From Nanobdellota archaeon (lineage in GTDB: Archaea; Nanobdellota; Nanobdellia; SCGC-AAA011-G17; GW2011-AR20): a DNA stretch of 5,454 bases. A model generated the notes under the pieces. The model was given only the letters and a program-made list of their open reading frames with translations. It did no database searches and was not told the origin of the DNA. Of this stretch, positions 4,761 to 5,454 are shown in pieces (position 1 is the first letter of the stretch; the number at the start of each line of letters is the position of its first letter). The DNA lies in assembly GCA_018819375.1 (NCBI GenBank), contig JAHJQH010000019.1, positions 1 through 5,454 on the forward strand, given 5' to 3'. A program made the position numbers and the translations under genes.

Positions 4761-5454
4761 ATGCTATCCATAAAAAAGGAAAAAATTGAAAAGATAAAGG
4801 AGATAACAAACCTTTTTCTAGAGGATAATGTAGTCTCCTTTCCAATCAAGATTTATAATCAGGATGAAAGAGTATTAGACCTCGTTCTGGTAAATGAAAA
4901 AGACTGGAAAAAGGCAATTAGGATATTAACACAAAGAGGTTATAAAAAAGAGTTTAATCTCGGAGAGTTGAGAGAGAATTTAAAAAAGCATTATTCAAAA
5001 GAGGGATTCTCTATCCACTTGCATAAAACAATATCTTGGAATGGTGTCAAATTCCTGGATCCAAAAAAGGTATGGGAAAGAAAGGTCAGCATAAATGGTT
5101 TCCATTACCCCTGTCCAGAAGATGAAGCATCAATAATAATCGCACATTCTTTTTTTGAAAACAGATTCATAGATCCTTATGATTTTTTTAGGTATTTCCA
5201 GATAAAGAACAATCTAAACTTCAAACAAATAGAAAAAAATGCCAAAGAGTTTAATTGGAACAAGGCTTATTACATTTTCAAGTCAAAAATTTCCAAAAAA
5301 GAGTATAATCTCGCATTCAAAGAGTTAACAAACGCATCATTTTCCAAACTCCTTAAGGATCTTACCAAATTAAGGTTAAAGTATATCCTTAGGGAGATAA
5401 TTGATTATTTTTTTGTGGATATCATATGGTGTCACAGAAACAAATCCAAGTATA
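4761..5454 (+). CDS. NTP_transf_5-like putative nucleotidyltransferase (partial, runs off right edge)
   Basis: The frame is open for 231 codons to the window edge, starting at ATG 4761, one base after the GT4 stop. No Shine-Dalgarno is visible, so it is probably translated by coupling. The pattern fits the 'uncharacterised nucleotidyltransferase' family often found in polysaccharide clusters: an R-V-L-D-L-V-L-V strand (37-44), a helix with A-I-R-I-L...GYKK (52-63), IHLHKTISW (85-93), a VW-x-R stretch (104-107), INGFHYPCPEDEASIIIAH (111-129) and HSFFENRFIDPYDFFRYF (129-146). Family members usually have D-x-D in the first strand and an acidic residue before L-H. Here only Asp40 remains, with Val38 and His86 at the other positions, so catalysis is doubtful. 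The assignment rests on remembered family pattern, without a search. Confidence 0.6.
   Translation, partial: MLSIKKEKIEKIKEITNLFLEDNVVSFPIKIYNQDERVLDLVLVNEKDWKKAIRILTQRGYKKEFNLGELRENLKKHYSKEGFSIHLHKTISWNGVKFLDPKKVWERKVSINGFHYPCPEDEASIIIAHSFFENRFIDPYDFFRYFQIKNNLNFKQIEKNAKEFNWNKAYYIFKSKISKKEYNLAFKELTNASFSKLLKDLTKLRLKYILREIIDYFFVDIIWCHRNKSKY

Noticed and set aside
1..5454. tRNA, rRNA, transposase or integrase genes
   Set aside because: No cloverleaf-like GGTTCAA/CCA pattern, ribosomal sequence or recombinase motif was seen. The + strand is almost wholly occupied by the genes listed.

Overview
The window is a strongly AT-rich stretch in which every recognisable gene lies on the + strand and is closely spaced. 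Arg is encoded mostly by AGA/AGG and Ile often by ATA. The one clear gap (2333-2427) carries two T/A boxes of archaeal TATA type followed by a strong GGAGGT ribosome binding site. Together these suggest an AT-rich archaeon, possibly a small-genome uncultivated lineage. This is moderate-to-low confidence, because an AT-rich bacterium is not excluded and no marker gene is present.

Layout: (1) the 3' end of an unidentified gene (to 85); (2) a DegT/DnrJ/EryC1/StrS-type PLP sugar aminotransferase (136-1242, longest reading frame from 82); (3) a radical SAM/SPASM-like enzyme (1292-2332); (4) a 95-base gap with promoter-like signals; (5) a GT9 (heptosyltransferase-like) glycosyltransferase (2428-3501); (6) a GT4-type glycosyltransferase (3617-4759, longest frame from 3503); (7) a gene running off the right edge (4761-5454) that resembles the 'uncharacterised nucleotidyltransferase' family NTP_transf_5. 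Together they look like part of a cell-surface polysaccharide or glycan cluster. The aminotransferase would make an amino sugar nucleotide, the two glycosyltransferases would assemble the glycan, and the radical SAM enzyme would modify a precursor. Substrates cannot be read from the sequence.

The most striking content is a non-standard repeat at gene boundaries. A 61-base element lies across the start of the aminotransferase (81-141) and recurs with 2 mismatches right after the GT9 stop codon (3502-3562). There it is followed by a second copy of its 31-base core (3592-3622), separated by a different, partly palindromic spacer. Each core ends in AGGAAG-AAAA-ATG, so it supplies a Shine-Dalgarno-like sequence and a start codon to the next gene. 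The start codon lies inside an inverted repeat (CATTTTT / AAAAATG) whose 6-base loop is AGGAAG. The element is open in the frame of the downstream gene, so the longest reading frames acquire repeat-encoded N-terminal extensions (18 and 38 residues) that do not belong to the enzyme families. It looks like a portable translation-start cassette, or a small repeat that settles at gene junctions. I do not recognise it as a named family.
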